Shown: positions 52,169 to 59,863 of the stretch, piece after piece
Layout of the letters: each line of letters begins with the position of its first letter
How positions within the stretch are numbered: the first letter of the stretch is position 1
Assembly: GCA_026004215.1 (NCBI GenBank)
Contig: BPIR01000003.1
Span: forward strand, 634,822 to 698,821
Reading direction: 5' to 3'
Source of the DNA: Candidatus Binatia bacterium
GTDB lineage: Bacteria; Desulfobacterota; Binatia; HRBIN30
DNA length: 64,000 nucleotides
Position numbers and translations under genes: made by a program
The notes under the pieces: model-generated
What the model saw: the letters and a program-made list of their open reading frames with translations, nothing else
Database searches by the model: none
What the model was told of the DNA's origin: nothing

Positions 52169-53011
52169 TCAACGTAAGCCGCGGGCAACGGCTTCGGCGA
52201 CCCGCACTGCATCGCGCGTGGGCGCGACATCGTGAGCGCGGATGACCGAGGCACCGTGCAGCACGGCGATGGCGGCGGCGGCAAGCGATGCCGGAAGGCG
52301 CTCGTTCGGGTCGTCGCGCCCGGTGATCTTTCCGAGAAAAGACTTGCGCGAAGCTCCCACCAGCAGGGGGCGGCCAAAGCGGCGAAACCGCTGGAGATGC
52401 CGGAGGATGTCCAAGTCCACTTCGAACCAAGGGCGACTCGCAAGCCGATAAAATCCAATGCCCGGATCGAGAACGATTCGTTCCGTGGCGATGCGTGCTT
52501 GCCGGGCCCGCCGGAGGCATGCGCGCAACAGTTGCTCGACGAGCACTAGCGTAGGCCGGAGCTCGCGGGTGGTGGGCTGAGCCATGAGCACCACGCCCTC
52601 GGCTTGGCGAGCGATGTCGGCCATCTCGGGATCGGCAGCGAGCCCACTGACGTCATTGACGATCCGAGCTCCTGCTGCCAGGGCAGCGGCGGCAACTTCG
52701 GCACGTTGGGTATCCACGGACAGGGGGAGATGCGTCTCCGCGCGCGCCACCCGGACCGCAGCCACCAACCGCCGGCGCTCTTCCTCTGCGGGAATCCATC
52801 CCTTCCGATATGGCGCAGTGGACATCGCACCCAAGTCGATGAACGATGCGCCGGCCTCGGTGGCCTCGCGCACGCGTTGTGCCAGAACGCGGTGACTGCG
52901 AGCCACCGAGGCCGCAAAGAACGACTCCGGGCTCACGTTGATGGCCGCCATGAGGCGGGTGGGAAAGCCGTCTCCCACCTCGATTCCGGCAAGATTTGCG
53001 TAAATGCGCAA
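52169..53011 (-). CDS. Dihydropteroate synthase-like protein, archaeal-type motifs
   Basis: About 280 residues, TIM-barrel fold of the pterin-binding family. The strand motifs are AAINVSPESFFAAS, IDLGAMSTAPYRKG, LSVDTQRAEV, IVNDVSGLAADPEM and LVGASRKSFLG. In canonical bacterial FolP the first two read like NVTPDSFSDGG and DIGGESTRPGA. The PESFF and GAMSTAPY forms are those I associate with archaeal dihydropteroate synthase relatives, where tetrahydromethanopterin is made. The start is uncertain: TTG 53011 gives LRIYANLAGIEVGDGFP, a family-like N-terminus, and lies just after the enoyl-CoA hydratase stop; TTG 53056 overlaps it. Confidence 0.8.
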   Translation of the reverse strand: MRIYANLAGIEVGDGFPTRLMAAINVSPESFFAASVARSHRVLAQRVREATEAGASFIDLGAMSTAPYRKGWIPAEEERRRLVAAVRVARAETHLPLSVDTQRAEVAAAALAAGARIVNDVSGLAADPEMADIARQAEGVVLMAQPTTRELRPTLVLVEQLLRACLRRARQARIATERIVLDPGIGFYRLASRPWFEVDLDILRHLQRFRRFGRPLLVGASRKSFLGKITGRDDPNERLPASLAAAAIAVLHGASVIRAHDVAPTRDAVRVAEAVARGLR

Positions 53012-53018
53012 GCGCCGT

Positions 53019-53798
53019 TTATTTGCCCTTCCATTCCGGCTTGCGCTTTTGCGCAAAGGCCATCACTCCTTCCATGAGATCTTCCGAGCGGAACAGCTCG
53101 CCGATGAGAGGGTAAGAGCGGCTCAGAGCGTCTTCGAGGGGCAAACCCAGGCTTTGCATGGCCACTTGCTTGGTGGCGCGCACGGAGATGGGCGAGCATT
53201 CGAGAATTTCGTTGGCCCACCGCTCTGCCGCGGTACGCAGTTCGGAGGCAGGCACGACTTCGTTCACGATGCCCCAGCGGTGCGCTTCTTGAGCGGTCAT
53301 GTGCTTGCCCGTGAGCATGTAGCCCATTGCGATCTTCAGGGGTATATGGCGCGGCAGGCGCTGCATGCCACCGGCGAGCGCGGCCAGGCCGACCCGCGGT
53401 TCCGGAAGCCCGAAGCGCGCGTGCTCTGCGGCCACGATAATGTCGCACGCCAGCGCAATTTCGAACCCGCCTCCGAGGGCAAAGCCGTTGACCGCCGCAA
53501 TGACAGGCTTGAACAAGTCGAAGCGGGCGGTGATGCCGCCGAAGCCGCCGCTGCCCACCTGGATGTTGCCCATGCCTTGGGAAGCGGAATACTTCAGGTC
53601 GTTGCCCGCGGAAAAGGCTTTTTCGCCTGCGCCGGTGATAATGGCGACCCATGCATCCGGGTCGGCCGCAAAGTCGTCGAACGCCTGCGAGAGCTCCATG
53701 TTGGCGGGCGGATGCAACGCGTTCATCACCTCGGGGCGATTGATCGTGATCCACACAATCCGGCCAGACTTTTCGTATTGGATGAACTCGAACGGCAT
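53019..53798 (-). CDS. Enoyl-CoA hydratase/crotonase family protein
   Basis: 259 residues of the crotonase fold. The oxyanion hole segments are KAFSAGNDLKY and AAVNGFALGGGFEIALACDI. The catalytic Glu positions appear in GLPEPRVGLAALAGGMQRLPR. Most such enzymes hydrate enoyl-CoA; isomerase or other activities cannot be excluded. Start ATG 53798 follows AGGGAG. Cotranscribed with the pterin-type gene downstream, which it overlaps or nearly touches; that pairing has no obvious biochemical logic. Confidence 0.88.
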   Translation of the reverse strand: MPFEFIQYEKSGRIVWITINRPEVMNALHPPANMELSQAFDDFAADPDAWVAIITGAGEKAFSAGNDLKYSASQGMGNIQVGSGGFGGITARFDLFKPVIAAVNGFALGGGFEIALACDIIVAAEHARFGLPEPRVGLAALAGGMQRLPRHIPLKIAMGYMLTGKHMTAQEAHRWGIVNEVVPASELRTAAERWANEILECSPISVRATKQVAMQSLGLPLEDALSRSYPLIGELFRSEDLMEGVMAFAQKRKPEWKGK

Positions 53799-53882
53799 GA
53801 TCGTACTCCCTGTGTTCCGAAGACTCGCTTACCCGCGGGCAAGCGGCGGCCCGCAGTATGCGCAAACGCCAGTTTCCACTCA

Positions 53883-54075
53883 AGGGGCGAGGGCCGTAGG
53901 GGCACGAGGGCGAGGGCAATTACAAGGGTTGCCCCTACAGGGCCGCCGGGTGTTCTTGGGGAACGGTGAGGGCGAGGGTTGCAGGGGCACGAGGTCGAGG
54001 GCAACCACAAGGGTTGCCCCTACAAGGCCGGCGGGTGTCGCTGGGCGACGATGAGGGCGAGGGTAGCGGCGACGG
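53883..54075. repeat. Two tandem 85-bp repeat units with GTAGGGGC palindromes
   Basis: Copies of GGGCAAnnACAAGGGTTGCCCCTAC start at 53914 and 53999. The intervening 85 bp (GGGTGTTCTTGGGGAACGGT and on) is partly repeated after the second (GCGGGTGTCGCTGGGCGACG). The gene-free gap 53799-54090 is made largely of this. Confidence 0.75.
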
Positions 54076-54090
54076 CGTTAGGCCCAGCAT

Positions 54091-54189
54091 TTACGGGGCG
54101 AGGAGATACAGCAAATCCAGCGCGACGAACGACCCGAGAGTGGCGGTAATGATTGCCCAAACTAAGCGGCGCCGCGTTCGCGGGTTCAT
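54091..54189 (-). CDS. 32-residue membrane peptide coupled to transketolase
   Basis: A peptide starting [19 protein letters not shown], with a basic N-terminus and one hydrophobic helix through LDLLYLLAP. Its ATG (54189) overlaps the transketolase stop as ATGA, so it can be translated by reinitiation. Topology is likely N-in. No family recognised; the good overlap and the single clean helix are what support it. Confidence 0.55.
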   Translation of the reverse strand: MNPRTRRRLVWAIITATLGSFVALDLLYLLAP

Positions 54190-56204
54190 GATTCCAGTAC
54201 CTCGCGCACGACTTGGGCCACATGCGCCCCGGTGAAGCCGAATTTTTGCAAGTTCACTTCTCCCGGCGCCGAGGCGCCGAAGCGCTGGAGGCCGATGACG
54301 CGCCCGCGTTCTCCCACCCAGCGCTCCCAGCCCATAGGAACCGCAGCTTCCACCGCTACGCGCGCTACGATGTCTTCCGGCAGCACGTGGCGCCGGTAGG
54401 CGACCTCTTGTTGCGCGAAGATTTCCCACGAGGGCATGGAAACGACGCGCACCGGAATGCCTTGTGCGGCGAGCAGTTTTTGCGCTTCGAGCGCGGGATG
54501 CACTTCGGAACCGCTTGCCATAATGATGGCGGCGGGCCGGGCCTCGCGTGGCTCACTGAGAACATAGGCGCCATGATGGAGGTCGCTGGCCGGCGCCAGG
54601 TGCGTGCGGTCGAGTACGGGCACTTTCTGGCGCGTGAGGATCAACGCAACGGGTCCTTCGCGATGTCGCATCGCCCAGCGCCACGCCTCGGCCGTTTCGT
54701 TGGCATCGCACGGCCGAATCACCACGAGGTTCGGGACGGCTCGCAAGCTAGCCAAATGCTCCACCGGCTGGTGGGTCGGGCCGTCCTCCCCGACCGCAAT
54801 GGAGTCGTGGGTCCACACGTAAATAACCGGCAAATGGCTCATCGCCGCCAACCGAATCGGCGGGCGCATGTAGTCGGAGAACACCAAAAACGTGGCCACA
54901 AACGGCCGCACCCCTCCGTGGTAACAAAGACCGTTGGCGATCGCCCCCATGGCATGCTCGCGCACGCCGAAGTGAATGTTGCGGCCCGAACCCGCTTGGC
55001 CGTCGAAAGAGCCTTGGCCTTTCAAGGCAGTGTTCGTCGAACTGGACAGGTCGCCGTCGCCTCCCAGCAGGTAGGGGACGCGTGCGGCAATGGCATTGAG
55101 GACCCGCCCGCCCGCGGCTCGGGTGGCCAGGGACTCACCGGGCGAAAACGCAGGGATGTCGCGATCCCATTCGAGAGGAAGTTCGCCGCGCATGGTGCGG
55201 TGCCACTCTTCGGCCAGTTCCGGGAACGCGTGTGCGTAGGCGGTAAAGCGTTGGTCCCACTCCTCCTGCGCGCGCGCTCCGCGTTCGACTGCGGTGCGAA
55301 AGTGGGCCAAGGCGGCCTCGGGAACATAAAAGGTTTTGTCCGGGTCCCACCCCAGTGCCTGCTTGGTGAGGCGCACTTCCTCCTCGCCCAACGGGCTGCC
55401 ATGGGCTTCGTGCGTGCCCGCCTTGTGGGGCGAGCCGTATCCGAGGGTGGTGTGCACGATGATCAGCGCCGGGCTCGAAGTGTCGCTCTCGGCCTCCGTA
55501 AGGGCCGTGTCGATGGCCGCGGTGTCATGGTTGCCGTCGGCCACCTCGTACACGCGCCAGCCGTAAGCCCGAAAGCGCGCCGCCACGTCTTCGCGAGAAA
55601 AGGTGAGGCTGGTCGGCCCGTCGAGTGACACTCCGTTGCTGTCGTAGAGGAAGATCAGTTTTCCCAAGCGCAAATGACCAGCCAGCGATGCGGCCTCGGC
55701 GCACACCCCCTCCATCATGTCGCCATCCGAGAGCAAAGCGTAGGTGCGGTGATCCACGATGCAATGCCCAGGGCGGTTGAAACGGTAGGCGAGCACTCGT
55801 TCCGCAATGGCCATACCGACGGCGTTCGCGGCACCCTGGCCGAGCGGACCCGTGGTGGCCTCCACACCAGGAGTGAGCCGAAATTCCGGGTGGCCCGGCG
55901 TGATACTGCCCCACTGCCGGAACGATTGGATGTCCTCCAGGGTGACATCGTAACCGGTGAGGAACAACAGCGCGTACAGCAACATGCTCCCGTGGCCCGC
56001 GGAGAGAACGAAGCGGTCGCGATCCGGCCACAGCGGATTGCGCGGATTGTGGCGCAGGTGATGTTGCCACAGGACGTAAGCCGTCGGAGCCGCCCCCAAA
56101 GGCAGACCCGGGTGCCCGGAGTTCGCCTTTTGGACCGCATCGATGGCGAGCGTGCGGATGGTGTTGATGCACAAGCGTTCCAAGTCGGGATCCACTAGCC
56201 TCAC
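54186..56204 (-). CDS. tkt: Transketolase
   Basis: 672 residues, thiamine-diphosphate enzyme of the non-oxidative pentose phosphate pathway. ThDP-binding GDGDMMEGV...[11 protein letters not shown] pieces are present, with [15 protein letters not shown] (about 25) and the [17 protein letters not shown] segment. The second domain has [24 protein letters not shown] and the phosphate-binding [14 protein letters not shown]. Start GTG 56204 follows GAGGAAAG. Length and motifs are complete. Followed by a coupled 32-residue peptide. Confidence 0.97.
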   Translation of the reverse strand: MRLVDPDLERLCINTIRTLAIDAVQKANSGHPGLPLGAAPTAYVLWQHHLRHNPRNPLWPDRDRFVLSAGHGSMLLYALLFLTGYDVTLEDIQSFRQWGSITPGHPEFRLTPGVEATTGPLGQGAANAVGMAIAERVLAYRFNRPGHCIVDHRTYALLSDGDMMEGVCAEAASLAGHLRLGKLIFLYDSNGVSLDGPTSLTFSREDVAARFRAYGWRVYEVADGNHDTAAIDTALTEAESDTSSPALIIVHTTLGYGSPHKAGTHEAHGSPLGEEEVRLTKQALGWDPDKTFYVPEAALAHFRTAVERGARAQEEWDQRFTAYAHAFPELAEEWHRTMRGELPLEWDRDIPAFSPGESLATRAAGGRVLNAIAARVPYLLGGDGDLSSSTNTALKGQGSFDGQAGSGRNIHFGVREHAMGAIANGLCYHGGVRPFVATFLVFSDYMRPPIRLAAMSHLPVIYVWTHDSIAVGEDGPTHQPVEHLASLRAVPNLVVIRPCDANETAEAWRWAMRHREGPVALILTRQKVPVLDRTHLAPASDLHHGAYVLSEPREARPAAIIMASGSEVHPALEAQKLLAAQGIPVRVVSMPSWEIFAQQEVAYRRHVLPEDIVARVAVEAAVPMGWERWVGERGRVIGLQRFGASAPGEVNLQKFGFTGAHVAQVVREVLES

Positions 56205-56320
56205 GCGTGCTTTCCTCGCTTTGTCATTTTGGCAGCGCCTCCACCACTAGCCTGGGCTTTCTAGCCCAACACCGGCGTGCACGCACCCGCGCGCACCGAG
56301 TTCCGCGAGCGCCTGCGGTG

Positions 56321-56350
56321 TTGGCCGCAGGGCCGAAGCCCTGCGGCCAA
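56321..56350 (-). terminator. Perfect hairpin after citrate synthase
   Basis: TTGGCCGCAGGGC and its exact complement with loop CGAA; 13-bp stem, 23 bp beyond the gltA stop. Similar to the hairpin at 21524. No U-tract of note. Confidence 0.65.
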
Positions 56351-56373
56351 TCTGCCTTCGCGGACACCTTGCG

Positions 56374-57705
56374 TTAAATCGCCTCGCTCACGGCGTCTTC
56401 ACGCTGCGTAGGTTCGGGCCGCTCTTCGATGGGAACGTAGTGGCGCTCGCCCTCGCCAATGTAGATTTGCCGCGGCCGCGTAATTTTCTGTTCAGGGTCG
56501 CGCACCATTTCCGCCCACTGGGCCATCCAGCCGGAGGTTCGGGGGATGGCGAACAGTACGGGGAACATCGTGAGCGGAAAGCCCATCGCCTGGTAAATGA
56601 TGCCGGAGTAAAAATCCACGTTGGGATACAGCTTGCGGCTCACGAAATAGTCGTCTTGCAAGGCAATGCGTTCGAGTTCCAGCGCGATGTCGATCAAGGG
56701 ATTCTTGCCGGTGACCTCGAAGACCTCGTACGCAATTTTCTTGATGATCTTCGCGCGGGGATCGTAGTTCTTGTACACGCGGTGTCCGAAGCCCATGAGC
56801 CGGCCTTCACCGGATTTGAACTTCTTGATGTACTCGGGCACGCGGCTGACGGAGCCAATTTCCATCAGCATACGGATCACGGCTTCGTTGGCGCCACCGT
56901 GCAGGGGCCCGTAAAGTGCCGCCACCGCCGCAGCCACCGCAGAGTAGGGGTCCACCTGGGAGCTGGCCACGCTGCGCAGTGCATTGGTCGAGCAGTTTTG
57001 TTCGTGGTCCGCGTGGAGGATGAACAAGACATCCAGGGCGCGTTCCAGCACGGGGTCGGGCTTGTACTTGAGCTCGGTCATTTTCCACAGCATGGACATG
57101 AAATTGCCCGTGTAGCTGAGGTCGTTGTCGGGATAGACATAGGGAAGGCCCCGCATTTTGCGGTACGCCCAGGCGGCAATCGTGGGGATTTTCCCGATCA
57201 GCCGGCGAGTTTGCAGGCGGCGCGATTCCAGGTCGAAGATGTTTTTCGCGTCCGGATAAAACGTGGACATCGCCCCGATCGTGCCCACGAGAATTCCCAT
57301 CGGATGCGCGTCGTAGCGGAAACCTTCGATGAAGGTCTTGATATTCTCGTGCACCATCGTGTGGTTGGTGATGTTCTGGCGCCAGGCTGCGAAGTGCTTG
57401 GCGTCGGGCAGCTCGCCTTTGACGATCAAGTAGGCGGTTTCCAGGTAATTGCTTTTTTCCGCGAGCTCCTCGATCGGGTAGCCCCGGTAACGCAAAATGC
57501 CTTTTTCCCCGTCGATAAACGTAATGCGGCTCTTGCACGTGGCCGTGTTCGTGAGCGCCGGATCGTAGGACAGCAAGCCCGGGTCGTCGTCGTTGACCTT
57601 GATTTGTTTCAAGTCGGCGGCACGAATGGCGTTGTGTTCGATGGGGATTTCGTACTGCTTGCCGGTGCGATTATCGATGATCGTCAGCGTGTTTTTTCCG
57701 GTCAT
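56374..57705 (-). CDS. gltA: Citrate synthase
   Basis: 443 residues, type II hexameric-like length. Condenses oxaloacetate with acetyl-CoA. Catalytic and binding residues: HADHEQNCSTNALR (His), LHGGANEAV (His), GFGHRVYKNYDPRA (His/Arg) and the Asp in the DFYSGIIYQAMG region. The perfect AGGAGGTG before ATG 57705 fixes the start; the frame upstream of it (to 58176) is antisense to the GH3 gene and not coding. Monocistronic, with a terminator at 56321-56350. Confidence 0.97.
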   Translation of the reverse strand: MTGKNTLTIIDNRTGKQYEIPIEHNAIRAADLKQIKVNDDDPGLLSYDPALTNTATCKSRITFIDGEKGILRYRGYPIEELAEKSNYLETAYLIVKGELPDAKHFAAWRQNITNHTMVHENIKTFIEGFRYDAHPMGILVGTIGAMSTFYPDAKNIFDLESRRLQTRRLIGKIPTIAAWAYRKMRGLPYVYPDNDLSYTGNFMSMLWKMTELKYKPDPVLERALDVLFILHADHEQNCSTNALRSVASSQVDPYSAVAAAVAALYGPLHGGANEAVIRMLMEIGSVSRVPEYIKKFKSGEGRLMGFGHRVYKNYDPRAKIIKKIAYEVFEVTGKNPLIDIALELERIALQDDYFVSRKLYPNVDFYSGIIYQAMGFPLTMFPVLFAIPRTSGWMAQWAEMVRDPEQKITRPRQIYIGEGERHYVPIEERPEPTQREDAVSEAI

Positions 57706-57839
57706 GGCACCACACCTCCTTTCGCCGGCATTATGGCTTGGCCGTGACGACGTGCAATTACCTGCAGCACACTTTTCTGTGAGCGTGGAAACGGGGCGTT
57801 CCTCTTGCAGAGCTGAAAGTGGCGGCGTAGGGCAAAGAC

Positions 57840-59705
57840 GTGCGCTCTGATCGAGTCCAGTGGGTGCGGATCTTCTCGCTCGTCGTGTTCCTCGCAGGGA
57901 GTTTCGTCGCCTGTGGCGACGATGGCGAAACGCCCGGAGTGCCGGCCGCCGCCTTGCGGCGCTTCGATCCGGAGGCCGAGCGTTGGCTTCGCCGCATGAC
58001 CTTGGAAGAAAAAGTCGGGCAAATGACCCAGGCGGAGTTCGACAAGCTAACGAGCCTGGACGACATTGCGGAACTGGCTTTGGGCTCCCTTTTGAACGGC
58101 GGGGATGCGGATCCGCCGGACGGCAACAGTGTGGCTGCATGGGCGCGCATGTACGACACAGCGCAACAAGCGGCACTGCGAAGTCGGCTCGGCATTCCGC
58201 TTTTGTATGGCGTAGACGCGGTCCACGGCCATAGTAACGTCGTCGGTGCGGTCATCTTCCCCCACAACATCGGGCTCGGATGTACCCGCAATCCGTCCCT
58301 GGTCGAGGAAATTGCTCATGTGACCGCCCGAGAAATGCGCGCGACCGGCATTCACTGGACGTTTGCGCCGACGGTGGCCGTCGCGCGCGACGAGCGATGG
58401 GGCCGAACGTACGAGAGTTTTTCGGAGGATCCGCGCTGGGTCGCCGAATTCGCCGCCGCGGCCGTGCGCGGTTACCAGCGCGGCGGCTTGAGCCATGCGC
58501 ACGCGGTGCTGGCGACAGCCAAGCACTTCCTCGCCGACGGGGGCACGCTGTTTGGAACCTCGACACCTCCCCTGATGCTCATCGATCAGGGCGACGCGCG
58601 CATCCCCGAAGCCGAGCTGAGAGCCCTTCACTTGCCGCCCTATCGCAGTGCGATTGCGGCTGGGGCTGCTGCGATTATGGCGTCCTACAGTAGCTGGAAC
58701 GGCACGAAAATCAGCGAGCATCGGTATCTGCTTACCGAGGTGCTCAAGAACGAACTGGGATTCGAGGGCTTCGTGATTTCGGATTACCTGGCGATCGATC
58801 AACTGCATCCGGATTACAAAGAAGCCGTGCGAAGGGCGATTTTGGCGGGCATCGACATGGGCATGGTGGCGCATCGGTATCGTGAATTTATTGCGGCGCT
58901 GGTGGACCTGGTGCGCGAGGGAGCTGTGAGTGTTGCGCGCATTGACGATGCGGTGCGGCGTATCTTGCGCGTGAAATTGGCGATGGGCCTGATGGACGGC
59001 ACGGCGCGTTTGTGGTCCGACGCGACGCTCCAGCGCGAAGTGGGGTCGCCGGCCCACCGGGCGCTGGCGCGGCAGGCGGTTCGAGAGTCGGCTGTATTGC
59101 TCAAAAACGAGGCTCGCCTCTTGCCTCTATCCAAGGCGTTGCGCCGGGTCCATCTCGCCGGCGTGCATGCCGACAACCTCGGCTACCAGTGCGGCGGTTG
59201 GACCATCGCCTGGCGGGGCGGCAGCGGCCGCGTGACCGAGGGGACCACGATTTTGGAGGCAATACGGGGGGCCGTGGCCCCGACCACGGAAGTCACCTTT
59301 AGCTTGGACGGTAGCGGCGCCGCGGGTGCCGACGTGGCCATTGCCGTGATTGGCGAGCGCCCCTACGCGGAATACACGGGAGACCGTGCCGACTTGCACA
59401 TCGAGCCGCGACAGGTGGAGCTGGTGCGCAGCCTATCAGCCACGGGCGTGCCCGTGGTGGTGGTGTTGGTGACCGGCCGCCCGTTGATCCTGGGAGACGT
59501 GCTCGACCTTGCCCAGGCCCTCCTGGTCGTTTGGCTTCCGGGCACGGAAGGCCAAGGTGTCGCCGATGTTCTTTTTGGGGATGCTCGACCGGTGGGACGA
59601 CTTTCGTTTTCCTGGCCCCGCTCGATGGAGCAAATTCCCGTCAACGCGGGCGACTCGGTGTACGATCCGCTGTTTCCGTTCGGTTACGGTTTGAGCTACC
59701 CGTAG
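57840..59705 (+). CDS. Glycoside hydrolase family 3 lipoprotein (beta-glucosidase-like)
   Basis: 621 residues. The signal peptide ends in a lipobox (LAGSFVACGDDGE), so the enzyme is anchored to a membrane. The N-terminal GH3 barrel shows VGQMTQAEFD, GRTYESFSEDP, TAKHFLADGGT and GFVISDYLAID, in which Asp of SDY is the nucleophile. The second alpha/beta domain contains AVLLKNEARLLPL and ends FPFGYGLSYP, the normal C-terminus of bacterial beta-glucosidases. Start codon GTG. Target glycan unknown. Confidence 0.93.
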   Translation: MRSDRVQWVRIFSLVVFLAGSFVACGDDGETPGVPAAALRRFDPEAERWLRRMTLEEKVGQMTQAEFDKLTSLDDIAELALGSLLNGGDADPPDGNSVAAWARMYDTAQQAALRSRLGIPLLYGVDAVHGHSNVVGAVIFPHNIGLGCTRNPSLVEEIAHVTAREMRATGIHWTFAPTVAVARDERWGRTYESFSEDPRWVAEFAAAAVRGYQRGGLSHAHAVLATAKHFLADGGTLFGTSTPPLMLIDQGDARIPEAELRALHLPPYRSAIAAGAAAIMASYSSWNGTKISEHRYLLTEVLKNELGFEGFVISDYLAIDQLHPDYKEAVRRAILAGIDMGMVAHRYREFIAALVDLVREGAVSVARIDDAVRRILRVKLAMGLMDGTARLWSDATLQREVGSPAHRALARQAVRESAVLLKNEARLLPLSKALRRVHLAGVHADNLGYQCGGWTIAWRGGSGRVTEGTTILEAIRGAVAPTTEVTFSLDGSGAAGADVAIAVIGERPYAEYTGDRADLHIEPRQVELVRSLSATGVPVVVVLVTGRPLILGDVLDLAQALLVVWLPGTEGQGVADVLFGDARPVGRLSFSWPRSMEQIPVNAGDSVYDPLFPFGYGLSYP

Positions 59706-59863
59706 AGAATCGTTTCGGGAGTGCCGGCAGTTGCCGTGCTAGCCGAGGAATGGCGCATCCGTGCGGCGCTGCAGCAGCGGGCCCGTGCAACGTTGCCGTC
59801 TTCTCTCTGCAACGAGGCAGGCAATGGAAATTCGCGAGTCGGTGCGCCAAAGTAACGTGCCGT

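Noticed and set aside
56440..57747. 435-residue plus-strand open frame
   Set aside because: Antisense to citrate synthase; no conserved motif.
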